Source of the DNA: Candidatus Eiseniibacteriota bacterium
GTDB lineage: Bacteria > Eisenbacteria > RBG-16-71-46
NCBI GenBank assembly: GCA_025357055.1
Contig: JANXPZ010000217.1
Span: 1 to 35,108 of the forward strand
Length of the DNA stretch: 35,108 nucleotides
Reading direction: 5' to 3'
The notes below the pieces were generated by a model, which saw only the letters and a program-made list of their open reading frames with translations, did no database searches and was not told the DNA's origin. Both the position numbers and the translations under genes were made by a program. Shown here piece after piece: positions 15,910 to 23,542 of the stretch. Positions within the stretch are counted from its first letter, which is position 1; each line of letters opens with the position of its first letter.

Positions 15910-16545
15910 ATGGACCACATCCGCGATCCGCGCGAGCTGGTGCGCGTGGGCTACGACCTGGCGTCGCACGCCTACCGTGGTGACACCTTCGACCTCGAGG
16001 GTTCGGGCTACGGCTACTGGCTCGGCCGCTTCACGCCCCTGCTGGCCGACGGCGCGCGCGTGCTCGACCTCGGCTGCGGCAACGGCGTGCCGGTGGCGCG
16101 CGAACTGGTGAAGCGTTTCGCCGTGACCGGGGTGGACCTCTCGGGCGTGCAGATCGCGCGTGCGTGCCAGTTGGTGCCCGAGGCGCGCTTCCTCTGCGCC
16201 GACATGACCGCCGTCGATTTCCCGGCGGGCTCGTTCGACGCGGTGGTCGCGTTCTATTCCATCTTCAACCTGCCGCTGGCCGATCAGCCCGCGCTGATCG
16301 CGCGCGTGGCGGGCTGGCTGGCGCCCGGTGGCCGCTTTCTCGCCATGGTCGGCAAGCAGCCGTGGACCGGGGTCGAGAAGGACTGGCGCGGCGTGCCGGG
16401 CGTGCGCATGTACTACAGCCAGGCCGACGTGGGGACCTACCGCGGCTGGTTCGCGCTGGCGGGACTCACGATCGAGGCCGAGGGCTCTGAGCCCCGCGAC
16501 GGCAATCCCGGCTACGCGGTGCTCATCGCGCGACGCGGGTCATGA
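15910..16545 (+). CDS. Class I SAM-dependent methyltransferase
   Basis: 211 aa. Motif I is VLDLGCGNGVPVARE (about residues 50-64), followed by VTGVDLSGVQIARA (motif post-I acidic Asp), CADMTAVDFPAGSFDAVVAFYSIFNLP (motif II) and LAPGGRFLAMVG (motif III). This is a typical Methyltransf_11/25 Rossmann enzyme; the substrate is unknown. Start ATG 15910 is chosen because an in-frame GTG at 15826 would translate through the palindromic repeats. The gene sits between the AAA ATPase and VWA genes on the same strand, 88 bases after the former and 21 before the latter, so it is probably co-transcribed and could modify the client or the metal-chelatase-like complex; that link is inference. Confidence 0.88.
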   Translation: MDHIRDPRELVRVGYDLASHAYRGDTFDLEGSGYGYWLGRFTPLLADGARVLDLGCGNGVPVARELVKRFAVTGVDLSGVQIARACQLVPEARFLCADMTAVDFPAGSFDAVVAFYSIFNLPLADQPALIARVAGWLAPGGRFLAMVGKQPWTGVEKDWRGVPGVRMYYSQADVGTYRGWFALAGLTIEAEGSEPRDGNPGYAVLIARRGS

Positions 16546-16566
16546 ATCCTCCAGGCTAGGGCGGCG

Positions 16567-17658
16567 ATGCGGTTCGACTACACGCAGTGGCAGGGCCCGC
16601 GCCCCGAGGACCTCGACTTCATCCGGCAGATGATGGAGATCTACCGGAACCTGCTGCTCCAGACCGGCGGCGACGTGGACGAGGCCCTGCGCTGGATGGC
16701 GCACTTCGGCGAGCAGTACGGCTTCTTCAACGAGACGTTCGGCCTCGAGGACTTCCAGCGACTGCTCGAGGAGTCGGGCGAGGCCCGGCGCACGCCCGGC
16801 GGCTTCGAGGTCACGCCGCAGGGCGAGAAGCGCATCCGCCAGGACTCGCTCAACGAGATCTTCACCGCATTGCAGGTCGGCGGGGCGGGCGACCACCGCA
16901 CGCCGGTGGCCGGTCACGGCGGCGAGCGCCTCTCGGAGACGCGGCCCTACCAGTTCGGTGACGACCTCGGCAACCTCGACCCGCTCGCCACGCTGAGCAA
17001 CGCCGTCCGCAACCGCGGCATCGAGGATCTGAGTCTCGAGGAGGAGGACCTCGAGGTCTACGAGCAGGAGCACCTCTCGTCGGCCGCCACCGTGCTGATG
17101 GTGGACGTCAGCCACAGCATGGTGCTCTACGGCGAGGATCGCATCACGCCGGCCAGGAAGATCGCGCTGGCGCTGGCCCACCTGATCGAGACGCGCTATC
17201 CGAAGGACACGCTCGACGTGGTGCTGTTCGGCGACGACGCGGCGCAGGTGCCGATCCGCGACCTGCTGAGGATCCAGGCGGGGCCGTTCCACACCAATAC
17301 CCAGGCCGGGCTGGCGCTCGCTCGGCGCATCCTCGAGGGACGCCGGGGCGTGAACAAGCAGATCTTCATGGTCACCGACGGCAAGCCCTCGGCCATCCGC
17401 GAACAGGGCCGGCTCTACAAGAACCCCTACGGACTCGATCCGAAGATCGTGAACCGCACGCTCGATGAGGCGGCGCACTGCCGCCGCAAGCGCATCACCA
17501 TCACGACCTTCATGCTCGCCGCCGACCCGCCGCTGCTCGACTTCGTGCGCCGGCTGACGGAGCTGAACCACGGCCGCATCTACGAGGCCGACCCGCAGAA
17601 CCTGGGCGCCTACGTGTTCCGCGACTTCGTGCGCAACCGGAGGAAGCGGCTGCACTGA
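16567..17658 (+). CDS. VWA-domain protein, partner of the MoxR/ChlI-type ATPase
   Basis: 363 aa. Residues 1-110 are an alpha-helical region (YGFFNETFGLEDFQRLLEES). The von Willebrand A domain spans about 173-355 with a complete metal-ion-dependent adhesion site: DVSHS (Asp180, Ser182, Ser184), Thr245 in HTNTQAG and Asp271 in VTDGKPS. No signal peptide or membrane segment, so cytoplasmic. ChlD/CobT/MoxR-associated VWA proteins bind client proteins through the MIDAS metal while the ATPase hexamer drives the change. The spacing and order with the ATPase at 14322 support that pairing. Confidence 0.9.
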   Translation: MRFDYTQWQGPRPEDLDFIRQMMEIYRNLLLQTGGDVDEALRWMAHFGEQYGFFNETFGLEDFQRLLEESGEARRTPGGFEVTPQGEKRIRQDSLNEIFTALQVGGAGDHRTPVAGHGGERLSETRPYQFGDDLGNLDPLATLSNAVRNRGIEDLSLEEEDLEVYEQEHLSSAATVLMVDVSHSMVLYGEDRITPARKIALALAHLIETRYPKDTLDVVLFGDDAAQVPIRDLLRIQAGPFHTNTQAGLALARRILEGRRGVNKQIFMVTDGKPSAIREQGRLYKNPYGLDPKIVNRTLDEAAHCRRKRITITTFMLAADPPLLDFVRRLTELNHGRIYEADPQNLGAYVFRDFVRNRRKRLH

Positions 17659-17696
17659 CGCGACGGCAGCGGCTGTGGGCTCCCGCGTCCGGAGAG

Positions 17697-17728
17697 TTGT
17701 GGGTCCGGTCGCCGTCCTTTGATAGAGT
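17697..17728 (+). promoter_or_regulatory. Weak candidate promoter upstream of the membrane protein gene
   Basis: TAGAGT at 17723-17728 is preceded by TTGTGG at 17697-17702, but the spacer is 20 nt, longer than optimal. The 204-nt gap between the VWA stop and the next start otherwise shows nothing clear. Confidence 0.25.
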
Positions 17729-17862
17729 GCTCCTGAGGACCGGCTCGACCTGCGGTCCGTGAGCCACGCCGCCGGCCTCCGCACCCCCGTGACGCACCCC
17801 GCCGGAGCGCCCGCGGCATACCAGAATCCCCAGCGCGCCCGCGCGGCGCGGGAGGCCGTCGG

Positions 17863-18855
17863 ATGAACGTCTCGTACCTCGGTCCGCTGCAACGCGCCAT
17901 CGCGCGCGCCCGGAGCATCCTGTTCACGCCGTTCCGGCTCGATACCTGGCTCGTGCTGGGCTTTGCCGCCTTCCTCGCGGACTGGTTCTCCGGCGGTTGG
18001 GGGCAGTCGGGCTGGGGGCAGAAGTCCCGGGGCGGGCCTTTCGTCGGCGGGCCCTTCGTCCGCGGCCAGTTCTCGTGTCCTCACCTGCACGATCTCCTGC
18101 CCGGGCTGGTCTGGGGACCGCTGGTGGCCGGCCTGGTGCTGCTGGCCGTCCTCGCAGGCATCGTCTTCCTGTGGCTCGGGTCGCGCGGCAAGTTCGTCTT
18201 CCTCGAGGGCGTGGCCCTCGGGCGCGCCGCGATCGTCCAGCCCTGGAACCGCACCGCGCCGCTGGGGAACTCGCTCTTCCTGTGGAAGCTCGGTTTCGTG
18301 ATCGTGTCGGGTCTGGCGATGCTCGGGATCGTGTTCGCGACCTTTGGCACTGCGCTGCTGGGCTGGCTCGGCTTCCACGAGCGCGTGGCGATGGCGCCGC
18401 CGATCATCGGCGGGATCGTGCTGGCGGGCTTCATCGGGTTGCTGATCGCGTTCGTGGGCGTGATGCTCGACGACTTCGTGGTGCCGCTCATGTACCGGCA
18501 CGGGTTGCGGGCGAACCAGGCCTGGCGGCGCTTCCTGCCGCTCCTGCGTGAGCACCTGGGCCAGTTCGTGCTCTACGCACTGTTCCTGCTGGTGCTTGCC
18601 GTGCCGGTTCTCCTCGCGATCATGTTCGTGGGCTTCTCGACCTGCTGCGTCGGCTTCCTGCTGCTGGTCGTGCCGTACGTCGGCCAGGTCGTGCTGCTGC
18701 CGCTCCACGTGGCCTACCGCGCGCTCGGTCCGGAGTTCCTCGGGCAGTTCGGCCCGGAGTTCCAGATCTTCGCCTCCGGACCGCCGGCGCAGGCTCCCAC
18801 GCCGCCGGTGACGCCGGCGCCGCCCGCGCCACCGGTGCCGGGAGCGCCGGCGTGA
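17863..18855 (+). CDS. Polytopic inner-membrane protein with Pro-rich tail
   Basis: 330 aa. After MNVSYLGPLQRAIARARSILFTPFRLDTWLVLGFAAFL, about six hydrophobic segments follow (LVAGLVLLAVLAGIVFLW, LGFVIVSGLAMLGIVFATFG, IIGGIVLAGFIGLLIAFVGV, FVLYALFLLVLAVPVLLAIM, TCCVGFLLLVVPYVGQVVLL). The last 25 residues are Pro/Ala repeats (PPVTPAPPAPPVPGAPA), probably a disordered cytoplasmic tail. The overall plan (N-terminal amphipathic piece and a repeated motif before DDFVVPLMYRHGLRANQAWRRF) resembles bacterial DUF7544/glycerophosphodiester-phosphodiesterase membrane-domain proteins; function unknown. It overlaps the DUF2752 gene by four bases. Confidence 0.8.
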   Translation: MNVSYLGPLQRAIARARSILFTPFRLDTWLVLGFAAFLADWFSGGWGQSGWGQKSRGGPFVGGPFVRGQFSCPHLHDLLPGLVWGPLVAGLVLLAVLAGIVFLWLGSRGKFVFLEGVALGRAAIVQPWNRTAPLGNSLFLWKLGFVIVSGLAMLGIVFATFGTALLGWLGFHERVAMAPPIIGGIVLAGFIGLLIAFVGVMLDDFVVPLMYRHGLRANQAWRRFLPLLREHLGQFVLYALFLLVLAVPVLLAIMFVGFSTCCVGFLLLVVPYVGQVVLLPLHVAYRALGPEFLGQFGPEFQIFASGPPAQAPTPPVTPAPPAPPVPGAPA

Positions 18856-19277
18856 GTCTCGCGCCCGGCCACGCGTTCGCGCCGGCGGGGAGCCGGCGCG
18901 GCGCGTGGCTGGCCTGGCTCGGGGCGGGCGCGGCATTGGCCCTCGCCTGGGCGGCCCTTGCCGCGCCGCACACCGCGACCGGCGAGCCGCTGTGCGCGCT
19001 GCGGCGCGCGGCCGGGCTCGCGTGTCCGACCTGTGGCGTCACGCGTGCGCTGACGCTGCTCGCCCACGGCGCGTGGCGGGGATCGCTGGCGCTGCACCCG
19101 TGGGCGGTGGCGCTGGCGCTGCAGGCCGTGGCCGCCTGGGCGGTGTGGGCGGCGTGGCTCGCGGGCCGCCTGCGCTCCCGCCCCGACCGCTGGATCCCAC
19201 ACGCGCTCGCCGCGAACCTCGCCGCGTTCGCCTTGCTCTGGCTCGCGCGCCTGGCGACGGGGACGCTGCCCGGCTGA
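18852..19277 (+). CDS. DUF2752 membrane protein
   Basis: 141 aa, GTG start at 18852 whose GTGA overlaps the stop of the previous gene. The family signature is clear: LCALRRAAGLACPTCGVTRALTLLAHGAWRGSLALHPWAV, i.e. the CPxCGxTR motif followed by G...NP-like spacing (here HP). Three to four membrane helices are visible. DUF2752 proteins are small inner-membrane proteins of unknown function; the two cysteines suggest metal or redox chemistry. Coupled translation with the upstream polytopic protein suggests a joint role. Confidence 0.85.
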   Translation: MSLAPGHAFAPAGSRRGAWLAWLGAGAALALAWAALAAPHTATGEPLCALRRAAGLACPTCGVTRALTLLAHGAWRGSLALHPWAVALALQAVAAWAVWAAWLAGRLRSRPDRWIPHALAANLAAFALLWLARLATGTLPG

Positions 19278-19347
19278 CGGGTCGCCCGGGCCGGACGTCG
19301 GGAACGGGTGCGTGGCGCGGACATCGCCCGCCGCGGTCCCCCCGCGC

Positions 19348-19377
19348 TTGACCCCGTCTCCGGCCCCGCGCTAGCGT
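19348..19377 (+). promoter_or_regulatory. Promoter of the TRAP operon, probably leaderless
   Basis: TTGACC (19348-19353), an 18-nt spacer and TAGCGT (19372-19377) precede the ATG at 19384 by only six bases. This is the best sigma-70-like match in the window. Transcription would begin at or within a base or two of the start codon, and no Shine-Dalgarno sequence is present. Confidence 0.6.
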
Positions 19378-19383
19378 GCGGGC

Positions 19384-20346
19384 ATGTCCCCCCGTGCACC
19401 GCGCCAGGTCCTCGCGCTCGCCCTGCTCCTCCTGCTGCCCTTGACGCTCTCCTCGTGCTCGGTCAAGCGCTGGGCGGTCCGGAGCGTCGCCAACTCCCTC
19501 ACCGGCGGCGTGGACGTCTACGGCACCGACGAGGACCCCGAGCTGGTGCGGGACGCGCTGCCGTTCGGCCTCAAGACCATGGAATCTCTGCTCGCGGTGG
19601 TGCCCGACCACGAGGGACTCCTGCTCACCCTCTGCAAGGGCTTCACGCAGTATTCCTACGCGTTCGTGCAGGCCGAGGGCGACCTGCTGGTGAACAGCGA
19701 CTACGCCCGGGCCACGGGCCTGCACGAGCGCGCGCTCAAGCTCTACCTGCGCGCGCACGGCTATGGGCTGCGTGGGCTCGAGAAGCGCTGCCGGGGCATC
19801 TCCACGGAGCTCCAGCTCGATCCCGTGAAGGCCGCGGCGCGCATCCAGAAGCGCGACCTGCCGATGCTCTACTGGACGGCGGCCTCGTGGGGCTCGGCCA
19901 TCTCGCTCGGCAAGGACCGGCCGGAGCTGCTGGCCGACCTGCCGGCGATCCGCGCGCTCATGGAGCGCGGACTCGCGCTCGACGAAGGGTACGAGGGCGG
20001 GGCGATCCACGAGGCGCTCATCCTGCTGGACGCGCTGCCCGAGGCGATGGGCGGCTCCGAGGCGCGCGCGCGCCGGCACTTCGCGCGGGCGGTGGAGCTG
20101 TCGAAGGACACCAAGGCCTCGCCCTACGTGACGCTCGCCACGACCGTCTCGGTGCTCAAGCAGGACCGCGGGGAGTTCGAGACCCTGCTGAACCGTGCGC
20201 TCGAGTTCGACCCGGACCGCGACCCGGCGCAACGCCTGGTCACGATCGTCCTGCAGCGCAAGGCCCGCTCGCTGCTCGAGCACGAGGACGAGTTCTTCGT
20301 CGACGAGACTGCTCCCCCCGACACCACGCAGACCCAGGAGAAGTGA
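19384..20346 (+). CDS. tatT: TatT family lipoprotein, TRAP-transporter-associated TPR protein
   Basis: 320 aa with a type II signal peptide ending LTLSSC (Cys25). The body is all-helical, TPR-like, with family features GFGL-type segment ALPFGLKTMESLLAVVPDHEGLLLTLCKGFTQYSYAFV and LPMLYWTAASWGSAI. TatT (Treponema pallidum Tp0956 is the studied member) is a periplasmic lipoprotein that forms a trimeric TPR scaffold with a pore able to bind the substrate-binding protein TatP, feeding ligands (proposed hydrophobic) to the TRAP permease. The next two genes are exactly that binding protein and permease, and its stop overlaps the dctP start by one base (TGATG). Confidence 0.9.
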   Translation: MSPRAPRQVLALALLLLLPLTLSSCSVKRWAVRSVANSLTGGVDVYGTDEDPELVRDALPFGLKTMESLLAVVPDHEGLLLTLCKGFTQYSYAFVQAEGDLLVNSDYARATGLHERALKLYLRAHGYGLRGLEKRCRGISTELQLDPVKAAARIQKRDLPMLYWTAASWGSAISLGKDRPELLADLPAIRALMERGLALDEGYEGGAIHEALILLDALPEAMGGSEARARRHFARAVELSKDTKASPYVTLATTVSVLKQDRGEFETLLNRALEFDPDRDPAQRLVTIVLQRKARSLLEHEDEFFVDETAPPDTTQTQEK

Positions 20347-21410
20347 TGGGACCTGTTTCCCGGATGAGCTGCTCCGTCCGTTCCGCCGTCCCGGCGGTGC
20401 TCTGTGCCGCGGCGCTCGCGCTGGCCGCCACCATGCTCGCGCCGGCGCCCGCGGCGGCACAGCCGCAGATCATCAAGCTCGCCACCCTCGTGCCCGAAGG
20501 CTCGGTCTGGGACAAGTCCATGCGCGACATGGGCGCCCAGTGGACCGCCGGCACGCAGGGACGGGTCGTGCTGCGCGTCTACCCGGGCGGCGTGGCGGGC
20601 GACGAGCCGGACCTGGTGCGCAAGATGCGCATCGGGCAGCTGCAGGCGGCGGCCGTCACCACCGCGGGGCTCGCCAACATCGACCCGGCCTTCAACGTCT
20701 TCAACATCCCGATGTTCTTCACCTCCTACCCCGAGCTCTACGCCACGCTCGACAAGCTCACCCCGGTGCTCAAGCAGCGGCTCGAGGCCAAGGGCTTCAT
20801 CCTGCTCGCCTGGGGGCACGGCGGCTGGGTCTACTTCTTCACCAAGCAGCCGGTCGAGTCGGCGGAGGGGCTGCGCAAGACCAAGATGTTCGTCTGGGCG
20901 GGGGACGACCAGATGGTGGCGCTCTGGCGGGAGCTCCACTTCCAGCCCGTGCCGCTCGCGGCCACCGACATCATGACCGCGCTGCAGACCGGCATGATCG
21001 ACTCCTATCCGACCACGCCGCTGCTCGGGCTCACGCTGCAGTGGTACCGGATGACGCCCAACCTGGTGGGCATGGGGCTGGCGCCGCTGGTGGGCGGGCT
21101 CGTCATGACCAAGCAGGCGTGGGCGAAGATCGCCGAGCCCGACCGCGCGCGCATCCTGGAGTCGTGCCGCCGGCTCGAGCACAAGCTCGAGGTCGAAGTG
21201 CCACGCCAGGACACCACCGCCGTGGCCGAGATGATGAAGCGCGGGCTCAAGGTGAACGCCGTGAGCGGGGCGAATGCCACCCAGTTCCGCCTGGTGGCGG
21301 AGGAGTTCGCCAACGGGATGAAGGGCATCCGCGTGCCGCCCGACATCCTCGAGCTGGCGCGCCGCGAGCGCGACGCGTACCGCCAGAAGAGCGGCGCAGG
21401 CACGCGCTGA
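20346..21410 (+). CDS. dctP: TRAP transporter substrate-binding protein, DctP/TatP type
   Basis: 354 aa from ATG 20346. Residues 1-38 are a long signal peptide ending APAAA before QPQIIKLATLVPEGSVWDKSM. The DctP fold is shown by QWTAGTQGRVVLRVYPGGVAGDEPDLVRKMRIGQLQAAAV, FNIPMFFTSYPEL, GWVYFFTKQPV and TDIMTALQTGMIDSYPTTPLLGL. The usual conserved ligand-carboxylate Arg of dicarboxylate-type DctP is not obvious by eye, in line with the TatT-linked subgroup, which may bind non-dicarboxylate ligands. Second gene of the TatT-DctP-DctQM operon; the permease starts seven bases after its stop. Confidence 0.9.
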   Translation: MGPVSRMSCSVRSAVPAVLCAAALALAATMLAPAPAAAQPQIIKLATLVPEGSVWDKSMRDMGAQWTAGTQGRVVLRVYPGGVAGDEPDLVRKMRIGQLQAAAVTTAGLANIDPAFNVFNIPMFFTSYPELYATLDKLTPVLKQRLEAKGFILLAWGHGGWVYFFTKQPVESAEGLRKTKMFVWAGDDQMVALWRELHFQPVPLAATDIMTALQTGMIDSYPTTPLLGLTLQWYRMTPNLVGMGLAPLVGGLVMTKQAWAKIAEPDRARILESCRRLEHKLEVEVPRQDTTAVAEMMKRGLKVNAVSGANATQFRLVAEEFANGMKGIRVPPDILELARRERDAYRQKSGAGTR

Positions 21411-21416
21411 TCCACG

Positions 21417-23246
21417 ATGCCTGACGCACCGCAGCCGCGGCCGGGTGGCGTCCTGGCGGCCCTGAGGAACCTCGAAGGCGGGGTGCTGGTCCTCGCCTTC
21501 CTGGTCTCGATGGCGCTGCCGCTGATCGACGCCGTGGGCCGCCCGTTCGGCGGCTTCGCGGTCCCCGGCTCGGCCACCTACCGCGCGCAGTTGACGCTCT
21601 GGCTCGCCTTCCTCGGCGGCCTGCTGGCGACGCGCGAGCGGCGGCACCTGACGCTCTCGACCGCCGAGGTGTTCGGACACGCGAAGGCGCGGGACGTCGC
21701 GCGCCTGTTCTCCTCCGCGGTCGCGGCCGCCGTCTGCAGCGTTCTGGCCTACTCGGCCTGGGGGGTGGTGCTCGCCGACCGCGCGCAGGGCGAGGTGCTG
21801 GCGATCGGGCTGCCGGTCTGGATCAGCGAGTGCGTCATGCCGGTGGCGCTGGCGCTGATCGCGATCCGCCTGGCGTGGGGCGCGGCGGACGGCTGGAGGG
21901 GCAGGGCGCTGGCGTTCGGCGCCATGGCGTTCGCCTTCGGGCTCGGAGCCGTCCCCGCGGTCGGGCACGCGCTCTGGGTGCCGGTCCTGGCGGTGATCGT
22001 GCTGGCCGCGCTGGTCGGCGCGCCGGTCTTCGTCGCCATGGGCGGCATCGCGCTGCTGCTGTTCTTCAAGGACTCCGTGCCGGTCGCGTCGGTGACGGCG
22101 GAGGTCTACCGGCTCATGCTCTCGCCGACGCTGCCGGCCATCCCGCTGCTGACCGCCTGCGGTTACGTGCTGGCCGAGTCGCACGCCTCGCTGCGCCTGG
22201 TGCGCTTCTTCCGTGCGCTCTTCGGCTGGATGCCCGGCGGCGTGGCGGTGCTGGTAGCCGCGGTGTGCGCGCTGTTCACCACCTTCACCGGCGGCTCGGG
22301 CATCACCATCATGGCGCTGGGCGGGCTGCTCTATCCCATCCTGCGAGAGGAGAAGTACCCGGAGGGGTTCTCGCTCGGTCTGGTGACCGCCTCGGGCAGC
22401 CTCGGACTGCTCTACCCGCCCAGCCTGCCGGTCATCCTCTACGCGGTCGTGGCCAGCGTGCCCGCTGACTCGCTCTACCTCGCCGGCCTGCTGCCCGGCA
22501 CCCTGCTGGTGCTGCTCGTGGCGCTCTACGGCATCCGCGTCGGCGGCAAGGTCCAGGCCCCGCGGCAGGCGTTCTCGTTCAAGGAGGCGCTGTTCTCCGG
22601 CTGGGCGGCCAAGTGGGAACTGTCCGTGCCGGTGCTGGTGGTGGTGCTGTTCACCACCGGGATGGCCACCATGGTCGAGGCCGCGGCAGTGGCCTTCGCC
22701 TATGCCATCGTGATCGAGTGCTTCGTGATGCGCGACATCCACCCGGTGCGCGAGCTGCCCGGCGTGCTGCTCAAGGCCGGCGTGCTGTGCGGCTCGGTGC
22801 TGATCCTGCTGGCGAGCGCGATGGGGCTCACGAGCTGGCTGGTGGACGCGCAGATCCCGATGGCGCTCCTGGCCGCGGTGCGGACGCACATCCACTCGCC
22901 GGTCGTCTTCCTGCTGGTGCTCAACGTCGTCCTGCTGGTGCTGGGCAGCGTGCTCGAGATCTACTCGGCGATCATCATCCTGGCGCCGCTGGTGGCGCCC
23001 ATCGGGGCCGCGTTCGGCATCAACCCCATCCACCTTGGCGTGGTGTTCCTGGCGAACCTCGAGTTGGGGTTCCTGTTCCCGCCGGTGGGGCTGAACCTCT
23101 TCCTGTCGTCGTCGCGCTTCAACAAGCCGCTGCCCGAGCTCTACCGGCACGTCCTGCCCTTCCTGCTCATCCTCGGCATCGGCGTGCTGCTGATCACCTA
23201 CATGCCGTGGATGACCACCGGCATCCTGGGGCTGCTGGGCCGGTAG
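21417..23246 (+). CDS. dctQM: TRAP transporter fused permease, DctQ-DctM
   Basis: 609 aa. Residues about 15-165 form the small four-helix DctQ part (LALWLAFLGG-like LTLWLAFLGGLLATRERRHLTL). Residues about 185-605 form the large DctM permease with twelve or so helices: ALVGAPVFVAMGGIALLLFF, IPLLTACGYVLAES, FTTFTGGSGITIMALGGLLYPIL, GLVTASGSLGLLYPPSLPVILYAV, EIYSAIIILAPLVAPI and LELGFLFPPVGLNLFL. These are the paired sodium/substrate-site loops of TRAP elevator transporters (GGSGIT and PPVGLN). Length equals the sum of separate Q and M proteins, so it is an intact fusion. It uses a sodium gradient to import the ligand delivered by DctP. Confidence 0.93.
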   Translation: MPDAPQPRPGGVLAALRNLEGGVLVLAFLVSMALPLIDAVGRPFGGFAVPGSATYRAQLTLWLAFLGGLLATRERRHLTLSTAEVFGHAKARDVARLFSSAVAAAVCSVLAYSAWGVVLADRAQGEVLAIGLPVWISECVMPVALALIAIRLAWGAADGWRGRALAFGAMAFAFGLGAVPAVGHALWVPVLAVIVLAALVGAPVFVAMGGIALLLFFKDSVPVASVTAEVYRLMLSPTLPAIPLLTACGYVLAESHASLRLVRFFRALFGWMPGGVAVLVAAVCALFTTFTGGSGITIMALGGLLYPILREEKYPEGFSLGLVTASGSLGLLYPPSLPVILYAVVASVPADSLYLAGLLPGTLLVLLVALYGIRVGGKVQAPRQAFSFKEALFSGWAAKWELSVPVLVVVLFTTGMATMVEAAAVAFAYAIVIECFVMRDIHPVRELPGVLLKAGVLCGSVLILLASAMGLTSWLVDAQIPMALLAAVRTHIHSPVVFLLVLNVVLLVLGSVLEIYSAIIILAPLVAPIGAAFGINPIHLGVVFLANLELGFLFPPVGLNLFLSSSRFNKPLPELYRHVLPFLLILGIGVLLITYMPWMTTGILGLLGR

Positions 23247-23279
23247 CCCCGCCGGGCCGCGATCCGCGCTCGTGGGCGC

Positions 23280-23344
23280 GGGCCCCGGGAGTGGGGAGGG
23301 TGAGCGGAGGCACCATGCGCTCGCGTCCCCCATTCCCGGGGCCC
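23280..23344 (+). terminator. Large nested inverted repeat after the TRAP operon
   Basis: A 17-nt arm (23280-23296) pairs along its full length with 23328-23344, with one G-U wobble. Inside it GAGCG (23302-23306) pairs with CGCTC (23318-23322). It starts 34 bases after the dctQM stop and is likely its terminator, though there is no U-tract. The rest of the 296-nt gap to 23543 is GC-rich with another palindrome (CGCGCCC/GGGGCGCG near 23401-23415) and no gene. Confidence 0.5.
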
Positions 23345-23542
23345 GCTTGCTCGGTGTCACCCCCACGCCGGGCTCCTCCGCGCCGGACCGCCCGAACGCT
23401 CGCGCCCGGGGCGCGTTTCTCCGCGCAGGTTCGACGGCGCCCGCCGGGCCGGCGCGGGGGCGGTAGGGTCGCCATCGGGCCGCGCACGCGCCCGGTCGCG
23501 GACCGGCCGGGGCGCGCGAGTGAAGTGCCCTGGGAGGGGATC

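Noticed and set aside
20124-23366. Very long antisense open frames (for example 1080 codons here, 1073 at 31832-35053, 798 at 16540-18936, 608 at 14094-15920)
   Set aside because: They lie opposite clear family genes and their translations are Arg/His/Gln/Val-rich low-complexity text with no motifs, the usual effect of high GC on antisense frames.
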